The translations under genes and the position numbers were made by a program. Below the pieces are notes generated by a model that was given only the letters and a program-made list of their open reading frames with translations, ran no database searches and had not been told where the DNA came from. This document shows, piece by piece, positions 7,165 to 16,345 of a stretch of 64,000 nt of DNA. The DNA comes from Chitinibacter sp. GC72 (GTDB taxonomy: Bacteria; Pseudomonadota; Gammaproteobacteria; Burkholderiales; Chitinibacteraceae): assembly GCF_009760905.1 (NCBI RefSeq), contig NZ_VIRW01000005.1, forward strand, positions 62,001 through 126,000, read 5' to 3'. Position 1 is the stretch's first letter; every line of letters begins with the position of its first letter.

Positions 7165-8773
7165 CCAGGCTGAGCGTGAAATCGGTTGGAATATCTTGCG
7201 TACTCATATACAGCGGGTATTCATCGCGTTGTAGCTGGAAAACGCTTTGATCCTGTTGTGTTTTAAATGCGCGGTCAAGCAGATAGGCCAGATTGGCGCG
7301 GTGCAGATCTTCCGGTACGCGCTGGCCGTTGGTGACAAACTGCAGTGGCAGTTTATGCCGGATGGCGACATCGAGACAGCCGCCCAGCGCCACGGTTTCA
7401 TCCAGCTTGGTCAAAATGCAGCCCAGCAAATGATGATTGCGGTAGCGGCGCGCCACATCGTCGAGTGTGCCCGCTTGCGCATTGGCGGCCAGCAGCAAAA
7501 TCGTACCGACATTATCGTGTCCCAGCATCGCCAGCTGTTCGCCAATGCGCTGGTCGCGCTGACCCATGCCGACGGTGTCGATCAGCACCAGATGCCGATC
7601 GCTTAATTCGCCCAGCGTGAGCTGCAAATCGGTTTCATCTTTGACATCATGCACCGGCACGCCAAGGATGCGGCCATAAATACGCAGCTGATCGTGCGCG
7701 CCAATCCGGTAGCTATCGGTGGTGAGCAGCGCGACCGATTGCGGGCCGTAGGCCAGTGCAGCACGCGCGGCGAGTTTGGCCACGGTGGTGGTTTTACCAA
7801 CGCCAGTGGGGCCGATCAGTGCGTACACGCCACCGCGAGCGACCAGATCGTCGCTGGCACCGGTGGCGGGCAGATTGTGCGCCAATGCAGCTTTCACCCA
7901 TTTCACGCCGGTATCCAGACTCATGCCGCCGGGCATTTTGTCGATGAGCTGGCGCGAGAGGGCGGCGCAGAAACCCGCGCCAAGCAATTGACGCAGAATT
8001 TCGAGTTTTTCGGGGGCGTGTTTGGATAACTCGCCCCAGGCCATGCCCGCCATCTGGCTTTCCAGCAGGCCGCGCAGCATGCGGATTTCGCGCGCAATGT
8101 CCTGCATGGCCTCCTGATCAACGGCGGGGGTGGCGGGTTTGGCCGGTTCGTCTTCAAAACTGAAGGTCGGCAGCGTGCGCGGCTCGACCACAGGTGCGGC
8201 ACGGCGCGGCGGTGCCGGGCGTGCTGTTTCAGCTACGCGCTCTGAATTGCGGTCAAATGTGCGATCAGGCTGCCGTTCGGCCGTACGCTCCTGAGTGCGC
8301 TGGCTGGCTGACTGGCCGCCTGATTGGTTGATGAATTGGCTCAGCGGGATTTCTTCGCGCTGCATGTCGTGACGTGCTTCTGGCCGTGCCTCGGCCGGGC
8401 GCGGCTGGCGATTGCTGCGCAGCACCGATGGCGCTTCATAGCCTATATCCGCCGGGCTGGGTTCCTGCTCGTCATCCGGAATCGCGTACGAGCGCGCCAA
8501 GGCTTTGGCAATATTCGGGCTGGGTGCTTCGGTTTGCGCCGAATTCATGAGCCGGGCGCCGTTTTGCGCCGCACGGGGCGAGGGCTTGGGGGGCGTGGCG
8601 ACGGTTTGCACATTGGTCAGCGCCGCTACATCGGCGTCGGCCACCGCCATGATTTCAATACCGCCACCCGCCACTTGGCGGTTGGAAAGGATGAGCGCGT
8701 CCGGGCCGAGTTCATCACGAACTTGCCTGAGAGCTTCACGAGTGGTGGCACCGAAGAATTTTTTGACGACCAT
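7148..8773 (-). CDS. flhF: Flagellar biosynthesis SRP-family GTPase FlhF
   Basis: FlhF is a signal-recognition-particle-type GTPase that recruits early flagellar parts to the cell pole and sets flagellar site and number with FleN. The 541-residue protein has a long, variable, Pro/Arg/Ala-rich region up to about residue 220, an N-domain, and a G-domain from about 315: GPTGVGKTTTVAKLAARA (P-loop), LLTTDSYRIGAHDQLRIYGRI, VLIDTVGMGQRD (G3) and TKLDETVALG (G4). The N-terminus MVVKKFFGATTREALRQVRDELG is the usual basic B-domain start. It lies between flhA and fleN. The linker is longer than in many homologues, otherwise normal. Confidence 0.95.
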   Translation of the reverse strand: MVVKKFFGATTREALRQVRDELGPDALILSNRQVAGGGIEIMAVADADVAALTNVQTVATPPKPSPRAAQNGARLMNSAQTEAPSPNIAKALARSYAIPDDEQEPSPADIGYEAPSVLRSNRQPRPAEARPEARHDMQREEIPLSQFINQSGGQSASQRTQERTAERQPDRTFDRNSERVAETARPAPPRRAAPVVEPRTLPTFSFEDEPAKPATPAVDQEAMQDIAREIRMLRGLLESQMAGMAWGELSKHAPEKLEILRQLLGAGFCAALSRQLIDKMPGGMSLDTGVKWVKAALAHNLPATGASDDLVARGGVYALIGPTGVGKTTTVAKLAARAALAYGPQSVALLTTDSYRIGAHDQLRIYGRILGVPVHDVKDETDLQLTLGELSDRHLVLIDTVGMGQRDQRIGEQLAMLGHDNVGTILLLAANAQAGTLDDVARRYRNHHLLGCILTKLDETVALGGCLDVAIRHKLPLQFVTNGQRVPEDLHRANLAYLLDRAFKTQQDQSVFQLQRDEYPLYMSTQDIPTDFTLSLGGARA

Positions 8774-8894
8774 AGTGAGGGATTATCGCTGCTCAAAGCA
8801 ATCTGCACAATTGATCTGCACATTGGGAGTCAGAATCATTGCCGTTTGTTGCAAGAATAATCCGGTTAAAACACCGGAATCGGCGTCACAAGCC

Positions 8895-10985
8895 CTAATT
8901 ATTCGCTCCCAAAACGCCAATGATGCGCAGGGTTTTTGTTTCGGGTATTTCGGTATGGGCAATGACGCGCAGATTGGGGATTGAGCGCTTTAAAAAGCGT
9001 GACAGCATTGGGCGCAATTGCGACGGCGTGATAATGACCGGATTGATGCCCTGCATTTCCAGCTGCTCTGAGAGTTGTGCCGCCTGTTGCAGGATGCGTT
9101 CGGCCAGCCCCGGCTCCAGACCGCCTTGTGATTTGCCGCTGGCGGCCGACATCAGGATATTTTCCAGCTGGGGCTCGAGCGCCACCACTTGCAGCTCGTT
9201 TTCACCGGGGAACAGCTGATGCACGATGGCGCGGCCGAGCGCGACACGGACAATCGAGGTCAGATCGTCGATGTCCTGGGTGCGCTGGACATTTTCACCC
9301 AGGGTTTCCAGAATGCTGCGCAAATCGCGGATATGCAGCCCATCGTCGAGCAGATGCTGTAGCACTTTCTGCAAAGTACCCACCGGGATGATTTTGGGTA
9401 CCAGCTCTTCAACCAGCTTGGGTGATTCTTTGGCAAAGTGATCGAGCAGGGCCTGAACTTCTTCGCGGCCGAGCAATTCGGCGGCGTGTGACTGCAAAAT
9501 ATTGGAGATGTGCGTGCCGACAACGGTTGAGGCATCCACCACGGTAAAACCCATGGCCTGCGCCTGATCTCGCAGGCTGCTGTCCACCCAGGTGGCGGGT
9601 AGGCCAAAAGTGGGGTCGGTGGTGGCGGTGCCCGGCAGATTGCCGGCGGCGTTGCCGGGGTTGATCGCCAGCCATTGGCCGACAAAAGCCTCGCCCATGC
9701 CGACGTCGACGCCTTTGAGCTGGATACGGTATTGATTGGGGCGCAATTCCAGATTATCGCGAATATGGACAGCGGGCACCAGAAAGCCCAGCTCCTGCGC
9801 GATTTTCTTGCGGATACCACGAATCCGGCGCAGCAATTCGCCGTCCTGATTGCGATCAACCAAGGGAATAAGCCGATAGCCCACTTCTAGCCCAACCGGA
9901 TCAACGGGCTGCACATCAGCCCAGCTGACTTCCTGTAGTGGTGCATCTGCCGGGGCCGCAGGCGCTGTGCCAGGCGTGGCTCCGGCGGGCGCTCCTGGCG
10001 AGGGTTTGACGCCGCCTGTGGCTTTTTGTAGCTGATTCTGTTCGGAGTACCAAGCCAGGCCACCGGCAATCAGCGCCATCAGCAGGAAGGCAAAATGTGG
10101 CATGCCGGGGATAATGCCCAGCAACGCCAGCACGCCGGCGGTGACGTAGAGCACTTGTGAGCGGGCAAAAAGCTGACCCAGAATCTGCTCGGACAAATCC
10201 TGATTGGTGCCCACTCGTGACACGACAATACCCGCTGCGACTGAAATAATCAGCGCCGGTACTTGGGCGACCAGACCATCACCAATCGTGAGCAAGGTGT
10301 AGGTTCTGGCAGCGTCAGCAAAGGCCATATCATGCTGCAGCATGCCGACCAGCAGGCCACCGATCAGATTGATGATCATCACCAGAATCCCGGCGACGGC
10401 ATCACCACGCACGAACTTGCTCGCACCATCCATTGAGCCGAAGAAATTGGCTTCGTCCGAAATCTGCGCACGGCGGGTGCGGGCTTCGTCTTCACCGATC
10501 AGGCCGGCATTCAGGTCGGCGTCAATCGCCATCTGCTTGCCGGGCATCGCATCCAGTGTAAAGCGGGCTGAAACTTCGGCAATCCGGCCTGCACCTTTGG
10601 TGATCACGACAAAGTTAATGATGGTCAGAATAATAAACGCCACAATCCCGACTGCGACATTGTCGCCAATCAGCACATGACCGAATGATTCAATCACTTT
10701 ACCTGCCGCATCACCACCGGCGTGACCTTCAGTAAGAACCAACTTGGTGGAGGCCACATTAAGCGAGAGGCGCAGTAGCGTGGTCATCAGCAGTACAGTC
10801 GGAAAGCTGGAAAACTCCAGCGGCTTTTGCGTGTACAAACTCACCATCAAGACGATGATCGACAGGGCGATATTGAAGGTGAAGAAAAAATCGAGCACCA
10901 GCGGCGGCAAAGGCAGGATCATCATGCCCAGCACCATCAGCACAAGGGCTGGCATTGCCAGAAGAGTGAGTTTGTTACGCCACAT
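8895..10985 (-). CDS. flhA: Flagellar export gate protein FlhA
   Basis: FlhA is the largest component of the flagellar type III export gate; its cytoplasmic domain forms a ring that docks chaperone-substrate complexes. The 696-residue protein has about eight membrane helices in the first 320 residues, the FHIPEP cytoplasmic loop (GAGRIAEVSARFTLDAMPGKQMAIDADL is a contiguous stretch near 130-160), and a soluble C-terminal domain from about 350 with VGYRLIPLVD and LRRIRGIRKKIAQELGF. An AGGT ribosome-binding site precedes the ATG. It lies 57 bp after flhB. Length and motifs are normal. Confidence 0.96.
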   Translation of the reverse strand: MWRNKLTLLAMPALVLMVLGMMILPLPPLVLDFFFTFNIALSIIVLMVSLYTQKPLEFSSFPTVLLMTTLLRLSLNVASTKLVLTEGHAGGDAAGKVIESFGHVLIGDNVAVGIVAFIILTIINFVVITKGAGRIAEVSARFTLDAMPGKQMAIDADLNAGLIGEDEARTRRAQISDEANFFGSMDGASKFVRGDAVAGILVMIINLIGGLLVGMLQHDMAFADAARTYTLLTIGDGLVAQVPALIISVAAGIVVSRVGTNQDLSEQILGQLFARSQVLYVTAGVLALLGIIPGMPHFAFLLMALIAGGLAWYSEQNQLQKATGGVKPSPGAPAGATPGTAPAAPADAPLQEVSWADVQPVDPVGLEVGYRLIPLVDRNQDGELLRRIRGIRKKIAQELGFLVPAVHIRDNLELRPNQYRIQLKGVDVGMGEAFVGQWLAINPGNAAGNLPGTATTDPTFGLPATWVDSSLRDQAQAMGFTVVDASTVVGTHISNILQSHAAELLGREEVQALLDHFAKESPKLVEELVPKIIPVGTLQKVLQHLLDDGLHIRDLRSILETLGENVQRTQDIDDLTSIVRVALGRAIVHQLFPGENELQVVALEPQLENILMSAASGKSQGGLEPGLAERILQQAAQLSEQLEMQGINPVIITPSQLRPMLSRFLKRSIPNLRVIAHTEIPETKTLRIIGVLGANN

Positions 10986-11042
10986 TCAGAATACCTGCTT
11001 GGTGTATCTTGTTCTAAGTCTTTTGGTGTTTAGCCTGGGTGG

Positions 11043-12188
11043 CTATACCCTGCTAGCGCCTGACTCGGGGTCTAGCTCTGGTGGCACTGGCAAATCGTTA
11101 TTGAGTATCGGCTCAAAGCCGCCTTCCTTGCGGTAAAGCTCAAGCTGATAGATATAAGCCAATACTTCTGCCGTCGCAGTATACAGTGCGGTCGGGATTT
11201 CTTCGCCAAGGTCAGCATGATGATAAAGCGCGCGGGCAAACGGCGGCGTGCGGATCACCGCCACTTTGTTGTCCTTGGCAATCTCGATAATCCGTTCGGC
11301 CAGCAGGAAGGAGCCTTTGGCCACGACGGTAGGTGCGCGCATTTCGCTGTCGTAACGAATCGCCACCGCATAGTGCGTCGGATTGGTGACGACAACATTA
11401 GCTTTGGGGATTTCGGCCATCATGCGCTTGCGCGCTGCTTCGCGCTGCAGCTGGCGAATCCGCCCTTTGACGTGCGGATCACCTTCGGATTCCTTGTGTT
11501 CCTGACGGACCTCCTCCTTGGTCATCCGCAGCCCTTTGTAATAATCCCAGAGCTGGTAGGGCACATCAATCAGCGCAATCACCGCCATAGTGCTGGCCAC
11601 AAGCAGCAGGGTGTGTCGTGTCATTTGCCAGGCCATGGCAAAACCCGACTCAGGGGTCATCGCCAGAAGCTGGATAAACTGCTCTTTTTCCTGCCACATT
11701 AGCCAGGCCGCAACGCCCCCAATCAGGCTGGATTTCAGAATGGTTTTGATGGTTTCAATAATCGTGCGCGGTGAAAACATCCGGCCTATGCCGCTTAGCG
11801 GATTCATCCGGCCAAAATTGGGGCCCAGTGCTTCGGTGCTAAACAGCCAGCCGCCGATCAGAATAGGGGTCAGAATCGAAATAAGCACGCAGGCGCCGAA
11901 GATGGGCAAAATCGCAATCAGTGCAATGCGCGAGAGCTCGAACAACTGTTCGCCCATCAATGCGCTTTCCCAGATTTGCGCGCGATTGAAGCTCAGTGCG
12001 GTGACCATGACTTTTTTCATCGCCGCGTAAAGATCAGGCCCGGTGGTAATCACCGCCACCAGCCCGACCATCAGCGTGGAAAACGAGGTTAATTCGTGCG
12101 AACGCGGCACCTGTCCCTTTTTGCGGGCTTCTTCCAGCCGCCGGGGCGAGGCCGGTTCGGTACGTTCGAGATCTGAATCTTCTGCCAT
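11043..12188 (-). CDS. flhB: Flagellar export protein and substrate-specificity switch FlhB
   Basis: FlhB opens the export gate and, after self-cleavage, switches export from hook to filament substrates in response to FliK. The 381-residue protein begins with a charged leader (MAEDSDLERTEPASPRRLEEARKKGQ), has four membrane helices between about residues 35 and 210, and a cytoplasmic domain carrying the self-cleavage motif NPTH (in VVTNPTHYAVAIRY, near residue 270). The C-terminal tail is proline-rich and ends about 20 residues after the folded domain. It diverges from fliK, so the switch protein and its ruler protein share one 87-bp intergenic region. No obvious ribosome-binding site is seen before the ATG. 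Confidence 0.95.
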   Translation of the reverse strand: MAEDSDLERTEPASPRRLEEARKKGQVPRSHELTSFSTLMVGLVAVITTGPDLYAAMKKVMVTALSFNRAQIWESALMGEQLFELSRIALIAILPIFGACVLISILTPILIGGWLFSTEALGPNFGRMNPLSGIGRMFSPRTIIETIKTILKSSLIGGVAAWLMWQEKEQFIQLLAMTPESGFAMAWQMTRHTLLLVASTMAVIALIDVPYQLWDYYKGLRMTKEEVRQEHKESEGDPHVKGRIRQLQREAARKRMMAEIPKANVVVTNPTHYAVAIRYDSEMRAPTVVAKGSFLLAERIIEIAKDNKVAVIRTPPFARALYHHADLGEEIPTALYTATAEVLAYIYQLELYRKEGGFEPILNNDLPVPPELDPESGASRV

Positions 12189-12222
12189 GGGCGCAGTGTA
12201 GCATGCACTCCCTGCTCAATAA

Positions 12223-12239
12223 TTGGCATCAAGTTTGCT
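12223..12239 (+). promoter_or_regulatory. Sigma-54 (RpoN) promoter of the fliK operon
   Basis: The sequence TTGGCATC, four bases, then TTGCT matches the sigma-54 consensus TGGCAYR-N4-TTGCW, with GG and GC exactly 12 bases apart. The expected transcription start is about 12250. That excludes the ATG at 12249 as the fliK start and favours the ATG at 12276. It lies on the strand of fliK, between divergent flhB and fliK, in a position expected for an RpoN-dependent, FleQ/FlrC-type flagellar operon. Confidence 0.72.
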
Positions 12240-12275
12240 TTACTGCGGATGACTCATTTTTGTGGTGTTGCGATC

Positions 12276-13625
12276 ATGGCCAGCGGTTCAAGCAATAATA
12301 TCGATCTGATTAGCGCGGTTTCTCGTCCCAGAGAGACCAATTCTGCGCGTGACAAAATGGTTAGCGCCGCTGATTCTTTCGAGACAAGATACAAGCAGGA
12401 ACTCAATAAAGCCAAGCCTGCAGAGAGTGCCACCAAGAAGACTGCAGAAACAGAGCAGCCGGCAAGCCCGCGTCAATCGGCTTCCTCAGCACAACAGACA
12501 GAGCAGCAGTCTGCCGGGCAATCAGCGACTTCAAAGGGAGAGCTTGATGCCAATTCGCGTAGCGATAAGACTGCAGATAAGCTTGCCCAGCAGGATGAAA
12601 ATGTAGGTCAAGCCAAGTCTGTTGATATGCCTCCGAATGCCATTGATCTAGCTGCCTTACTGGCGCAGATTCCGGCTCCCAAACAAGTCGACTCTGCCGA
12701 CGCAGACAGTGGCAACTCAGTTTCAGCGTTAGCATCGGCTTTCTCTGCTGCAATTCCCGGCATGACCGAGTTGGAAATTTCAACCGAGAATCCGAAAGTA
12801 ACCGATGTGTCGGTTACTGTAGATGTTGCGGGCGAACAGCAAAAGCAGGCACTAGGTGTGGCTTCATTATTACAGGCACGGGGGATTAATACCCCGGCAA
12901 GAATTGCCGCTGAAAATAAAGAGTCGGCTTCTCTTTTGCCGTTTACTGATGTCCTTGCAGTCACTGGTGCCGAACATCAGCAGTTTGAGTTGGGCTCTCA
13001 ACAGGGGCAGGCGGCATTTAATTTTGCAGATAACGAATCCAGTAATCCGGGTGAACTGGGCAAATCGACCGTTCAGTATGGTGGCACCACGATTTCAGTG
13101 GGCAGTGCCGTACAAACTGCCAATCAGGCTAGCCGATCAGCTGCCACTAACGCCTATATTGAGACACCCGTACATGATGCGCGTTGGAGTGATGCAGTCG
13201 CTCAGCGGGTAAGCCTGATGCTGGGCAAGCAGGAGCAGCAGATTGAAATGCAGTTGAACCCACCCAATCTGGGCCCGATGGAGGTGCGTTTGAATCTGGG
13301 TAGCGAGCAAGCCAGTGTAATTTTTACTTCGCAGCACGCCGCAGTGCGCGAGGCTCTGGCTGCGGCCACTCCCAAATTGACGGCGCTATTGGCTGATCAG
13401 GGGATCGTTCTGCAAAATGTTCAGGTGGCATCCGATTCATTGCAACAGCAACAGCAAAATGCGTTTTCCCAGCAGCAAGCCCGGCAATTTGATTCTCCTG
13501 CTGGTGGTCCGCGCCACGGAACAATGGCCAATACCGTGGGGAATGAAATGGGTATTGAGCGGCGAGTCAATCTAAGCGATTTGCGCTTGCCTGCAGGCAG
13601 TACCCGGGTGAGTTTGTTTGTCTGA
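12276..13625 (+). CDS. fliK: Flagellar hook-length control protein FliK
   Basis: FliK is exported during hook growth, measures its length, and triggers the FlhB specificity switch. The protein (449 residues from the chosen start MASGSSNNID) has a low-complexity N-terminal half rich in Ser, Ala, Gln and Glu, as expected of the ruler part. A conserved C-terminal domain from about residue 310 contains LMLGKQEQQIEMQLNPPNLG, PMEVRLNLG and VREALAAATPKLTALLADQG, the FliK Flg_hook pattern. The tail is Gln-rich. The start at 12276 is preferred because the sigma-54 promoter predicts transcription from about 12250; the alternative ATG at 12249 lies before that point. Confidence 0.9.
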   Translation: MASGSSNNIDLISAVSRPRETNSARDKMVSAADSFETRYKQELNKAKPAESATKKTAETEQPASPRQSASSAQQTEQQSAGQSATSKGELDANSRSDKTADKLAQQDENVGQAKSVDMPPNAIDLAALLAQIPAPKQVDSADADSGNSVSALASAFSAAIPGMTELEISTENPKVTDVSVTVDVAGEQQKQALGVASLLQARGINTPARIAAENKESASLLPFTDVLAVTGAEHQQFELGSQQGQAAFNFADNESSNPGELGKSTVQYGGTTISVGSAVQTANQASRSAATNAYIETPVHDARWSDAVAQRVSLMLGKQEQQIEMQLNPPNLGPMEVRLNLGSEQASVIFTSQHAAVREALAAATPKLTALLADQGIVLQNVQVASDSLQQQQQNAFSQQQARQFDSPAGGPRHGTMANTVGNEMGIERRVNLSDLRLPAGSTRVSLFV

Positions 13626-13696
13626 TTTTCAATGTGTTACCTGAAAAACGCTTGCTTAGCGCTTGTTTTATAGTATCTTTCGCTGTAGTAGCCGAG

Positions 13697-13723
13697 GTGC
13701 CTCAGCATTGCTGGGGTACTTTT
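13697..13723 (+). terminator. Hairpin with short T-run between fliK and fliL
   Basis: The arms GTGCCTCAGC and GCTGGGGTAC (10 bp with two G-T pairs) enclose ATT and are followed by TTTT. It may attenuate transcription between fliK and the fliL-fliR genes. The T-run is short, so read-through is likely. Confidence 0.45.
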
Positions 13724-13778
13724 ACATCAATATCCAGTTACAATCTTCAGAATATCTATTCCTAGTAGAGGCATTACA

Positions 13779-14345
13779 ATGTCTGACGCCAAAGCAGCGC
13801 CAAGTGCAGATGCGGCACCAAAACCGAAGAAAAACATACTGTTATTTGCCATCATTGGATTGCTCGTCGTTTTATTGCTGCTGGGTGGTTTGCTGGCTTT
13901 TTTTCTATTGAAATCGCCCGCTGATGGCAGCGCTGACGAAGCGGTCGCTGAAGCCAATGCTCACGCTGAAGAAGAGAAAAAAGCCAAAGAGAAAAAGAAA
14001 AAAGAGAAAGAAAAAGAAGGCCATGTGGCCCCGGTTTTTGACAAACTGCAAGATCAACCTTTTACCGTGAATCTGGCGGGTGACACCGAATCGGTATTGC
14101 AGGTTGAAATCATGGTTGAATTGGCTGAAGACGCAGACAAAGAGCGTTTGAAATCAGTGCAGCCCAAAGTGCTCGACGCGGTGAATCGTCTGCTGCGTTC
14201 CAAAACCCTTGAGGAAATCAAAACCACCGAGGGTCAGGAAACGCTGGCGCGTGAAATTCGTGAAAAACTCAATGAATTGCTGGAAGTGGAAGCAAAAGAC
14301 GAAGGCGTTCTTAGCGTTAACTTCACCAAGTATTTTTATCAATAA
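13779..14345 (+). CDS. fliL: Flagellar basal body-associated protein FliL
   Basis: FliL is a single-pass inner membrane protein that rings the stator units and supports torque. The 188-residue protein has a Pro/Ala/Lys-rich cytoplasmic leader, one strong helix (about residues 23-47), an unusually charged Glu/Lys/Ala stretch near 60-87 (probable helical linker), and a periplasmic FliL domain with FTVNLAGDTESVLQVEIMVEL near 102-122 and a terminal FTKYFYQ typical of the family. An AGAGGC ribosome-binding site precedes the ATG. It starts the fliLMNOPQR series. Length is slightly above the E. coli protein because of the charged linker. Confidence 0.94.
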   Translation: MSDAKAAPSADAAPKPKKNILLFAIIGLLVVLLLLGGLLAFFLLKSPADGSADEAVAEANAHAEEEKKAKEKKKKEKEKEGHVAPVFDKLQDQPFTVNLAGDTESVLQVEIMVELAEDADKERLKSVQPKVLDAVNRLLRSKTLEEIKTTEGQETLAREIREKLNELLEVEAKDEGVLSVNFTKYFYQ

Positions 14346-14400
14346 ATCGGTGAGTCAATAAGGCAAACCGGTTTAATCAGGACAAGTACAGAGCGGTAAA

Positions 14401-15417
14401 ATGGCTGACGATATCCTTTCCCAGGAAGAAGTCGATGCGCTACTCCGTGGCGTAACGGGCGAGCAGGACGAGGTTGCAGAAGACGTCGACCCTCATGCTG
14501 TCCGCGACTATGATATCGGCCGTCAGGAGCGCATCGTCCGTGGACGCATGCCGACGCTTGAAATCATTAACGAGCGTTTTGCCCGCAATTTGCGTATTGC
14601 CCTGTTCAACTTCATGCGGCGCAATGCCGAAATCAGCGTCGGGCCGGTACGGGTACAGAAATACAGCGAATTCATTCGCAATCTGGTGGTGCCCACCAAT
14701 CTGAATATGGTCCATATGAAGCCGCTGCGCGGTACCGGATTATTCATTTTTGATCCGGATTTCGTGTTTCTGGTGGTCGATAATCTGTTTGGTTCGGATG
14801 GGCGCTACCACGTGCGCGTTGAGGGGCGTGATTTCACGCCGACCGAACAACGGATTATCCAGCGCCTGCTCGAAGTGGTATTTGAAGAATTCCAGAAAGC
14901 ATGGCAGCCGGTGTTCGAGTGTGAGTTCGCCTACGTTCGCTCGGAAATGAATACCCAGTTTGCCAATATCGCCACGCCGACCGAAGTCGTCGTGGCGTAT
15001 ACCTTCAAAATCGAGTTGGGTGCGGGCGGTGGTGATTTTCACGTCTGCTTCCCATATTCGATGCTCGAGCCGATTCGTGATCTGCTCTACAGCAGCATGC
15101 AGGCCGATCGGATCGAGGCGGATAACCGCTGGACCAATCTGATGCGCAAGCAGGTACAGCATGCTGAAGTCGATCTGGTGGCCACGCTGGGCAATTCGCA
15201 AATTACGCTGGGCGAGATTCTGAGTTTGAAAGTGGGCGATGTCATTCCGCTGGATATTCCCGAGGTCATTACCGCCACGGTGGATAGTGTGCCTGTGCTT
15301 GAGTGTAAGTATGGTATTCTTCACAAGCAATATGCCTTGAAAGTCGACAAAGTATTGACGACGGCTGAGTCACTCAGCGGGCAGGAAGAGGGACACGGAG
15401 AGCAAGCCCATGGCTGA
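14401..15417 (+). CDS. fliM: Flagellar motor switch protein FliM
   Basis: FliM is the middle component of the C-ring; it binds CheY-P and reverses rotation. The 338-residue protein begins with the CheY-binding peptide pattern DDILSQEEVDALLRGV, followed by the FliM middle domain (YDIGRQERIVRGRMPTLEIINERFAR near 40-65) and a C-terminal SpoA domain (residues about 255-320: LGNSQITLGEILSLKVGDVI). Its last codons overlap the fliN start by 8 bp, so the two switch proteins are translationally coupled. Length is normal and no unusual feature is seen. Confidence 0.96.
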   Translation: MADDILSQEEVDALLRGVTGEQDEVAEDVDPHAVRDYDIGRQERIVRGRMPTLEIINERFARNLRIALFNFMRRNAEISVGPVRVQKYSEFIRNLVVPTNLNMVHMKPLRGTGLFIFDPDFVFLVVDNLFGSDGRYHVRVEGRDFTPTEQRIIQRLLEVVFEEFQKAWQPVFECEFAYVRSEMNTQFANIATPTEVVVAYTFKIELGAGGGDFHVCFPYSMLEPIRDLLYSSMQADRIEADNRWTNLMRKQVQHAEVDLVATLGNSQITLGEILSLKVGDVIPLDIPEVITATVDSVPVLECKYGILHKQYALKVDKVLTTAESLSGQEEGHGEQAHG

Positions 15418-15832
15418 CGAAAATACGGAAGAAAACCCAGATGACATCATGGATGACTGGGCCGCGGCTTTAGCCGAGCAGGAAACGGTCGAGGCTGCGC
15501 CGCAGCCCGAGCCGCAAGCGGCCAATATTTTCCAGAATTTTGACAATAATGCCCTGCCACCAGGAGCGCCCAATAATATCGATATGATTCTCGATATTCC
15601 GGTCGCGCTGACAGTAGAACTGGGGCGAACTAAAATAGCTATCCGCAATCTGCTGCAGCTGGCGCAAGGTTCGGTGGTCGAGCTCGACGGTCTGGCTGGT
15701 GAGCCCATGGACGTGCTGGTTAACGGCTGTCTGATTGCGCAAGGCGAAGTGGTTGTGGTCAATGAGAAATTCGGTATTCGTCTGACCGATATTATTACGC
15801 CTGCGGAGCGGATTCGTCGCTTGCACAAATAA
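15410..15832 (+). CDS. fliN: Flagellar motor switch protein FliN
   Basis: FliN forms the lower part of the C-ring and helps dock the export ATPase complex. The 140-residue protein has an acidic N-terminus (MADENTEENPDDIMDDWAAALAEQE) and a C-terminal SpoA domain with DIPVALTVELGRTKI, LLQLAQGSVVELDGLAGEP and LVNGCLIAQGEVVVVNEKFGIRL spread over residues about 60-130, the canonical FliN signature. It overlaps fliM by 8 bp and is followed after about 80 bp by fliO. Confidence 0.96.
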   Translation: MADENTEENPDDIMDDWAAALAEQETVEAAPQPEPQAANIFQNFDNNALPPGAPNNIDMILDIPVALTVELGRTKIAIRNLLQLAQGSVVELDGLAGEPMDVLVNGCLIAQGEVVVVNEKFGIRLTDIITPAERIRRLHK

Positions 15833-15913
15833 GCCGCAGCAGTCGGGCTATCAAACAGGGGAGTGCGGTGTGCGGTGTGTGAAAAATCAGGCACGCCGTT
15901 TCATCCGAGCAGC

Positions 15914-16345
15914 ATGACATTCAGTAAAATTATTCACGGCAGCCTTTTCGGGCTGCCGTTGTCGGTTTGGGCTGCGGCAAATCCGGCTCCGGTCGGCCCA
16001 TCGGGCGTTGGCTCCATTATGCAGGTCATTCTGGCTTTGGGGCTGGTGCTGGGCTTGATTGTTGGCGCAGCATGGCTGATGCGACGTTTTGCTTTGTTGC
16101 CCGGTGCGGCCAATCAGCATTTACGTGTGGTTTCCGGGGTCATGGTGGGCCAGCGTGAACGGGTGGTGATTGTCGAGGTGCAAGAACGCTGGCTGGTACT
16201 CGGGGTGACCGGTGAGCAGGTCAATTTGCTGCATACGCTGGATAAACCTGAAAACCTGCCTGCACCAGTACCTGCCGCGCCTGCGTTTGCACAGTGGTTG
16301 CAAGCGGCGATTGAAAAGCGCAAAGGAGCTAAAAATGCGCTTTAA
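15914..16345 (+). CDS. fliO: Flagellar biosynthetic protein FliO
   Basis: FliO is a small membrane protein that assists assembly of the FliP ring of the export gate. The chosen start ([13 protein letters not shown] at 15914) gives 143 residues: a signal-like N-terminal segment to about residue 20 (WAAANPAP), a membrane helix ([20 protein letters not shown], residues about 34-54), and a cytoplasmic FliO domain with [20 protein letters not shown] and [20 protein letters not shown] at 15863 would add 17 residues and lies next to a GGGGA but does not look signal-like. It overlaps fliP by 11 bp. Confidence 0.88.
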   Translation: MTFSKIIHGSLFGLPLSVWAAANPAPVGPSGVGSIMQVILALGLVLGLIVGAAWLMRRFALLPGAANQHLRVVSGVMVGQRERVVIVEVQERWLVLGVTGEQVNLLHTLDKPENLPAPVPAAPAFAQWLQAAIEKRKGAKNAL

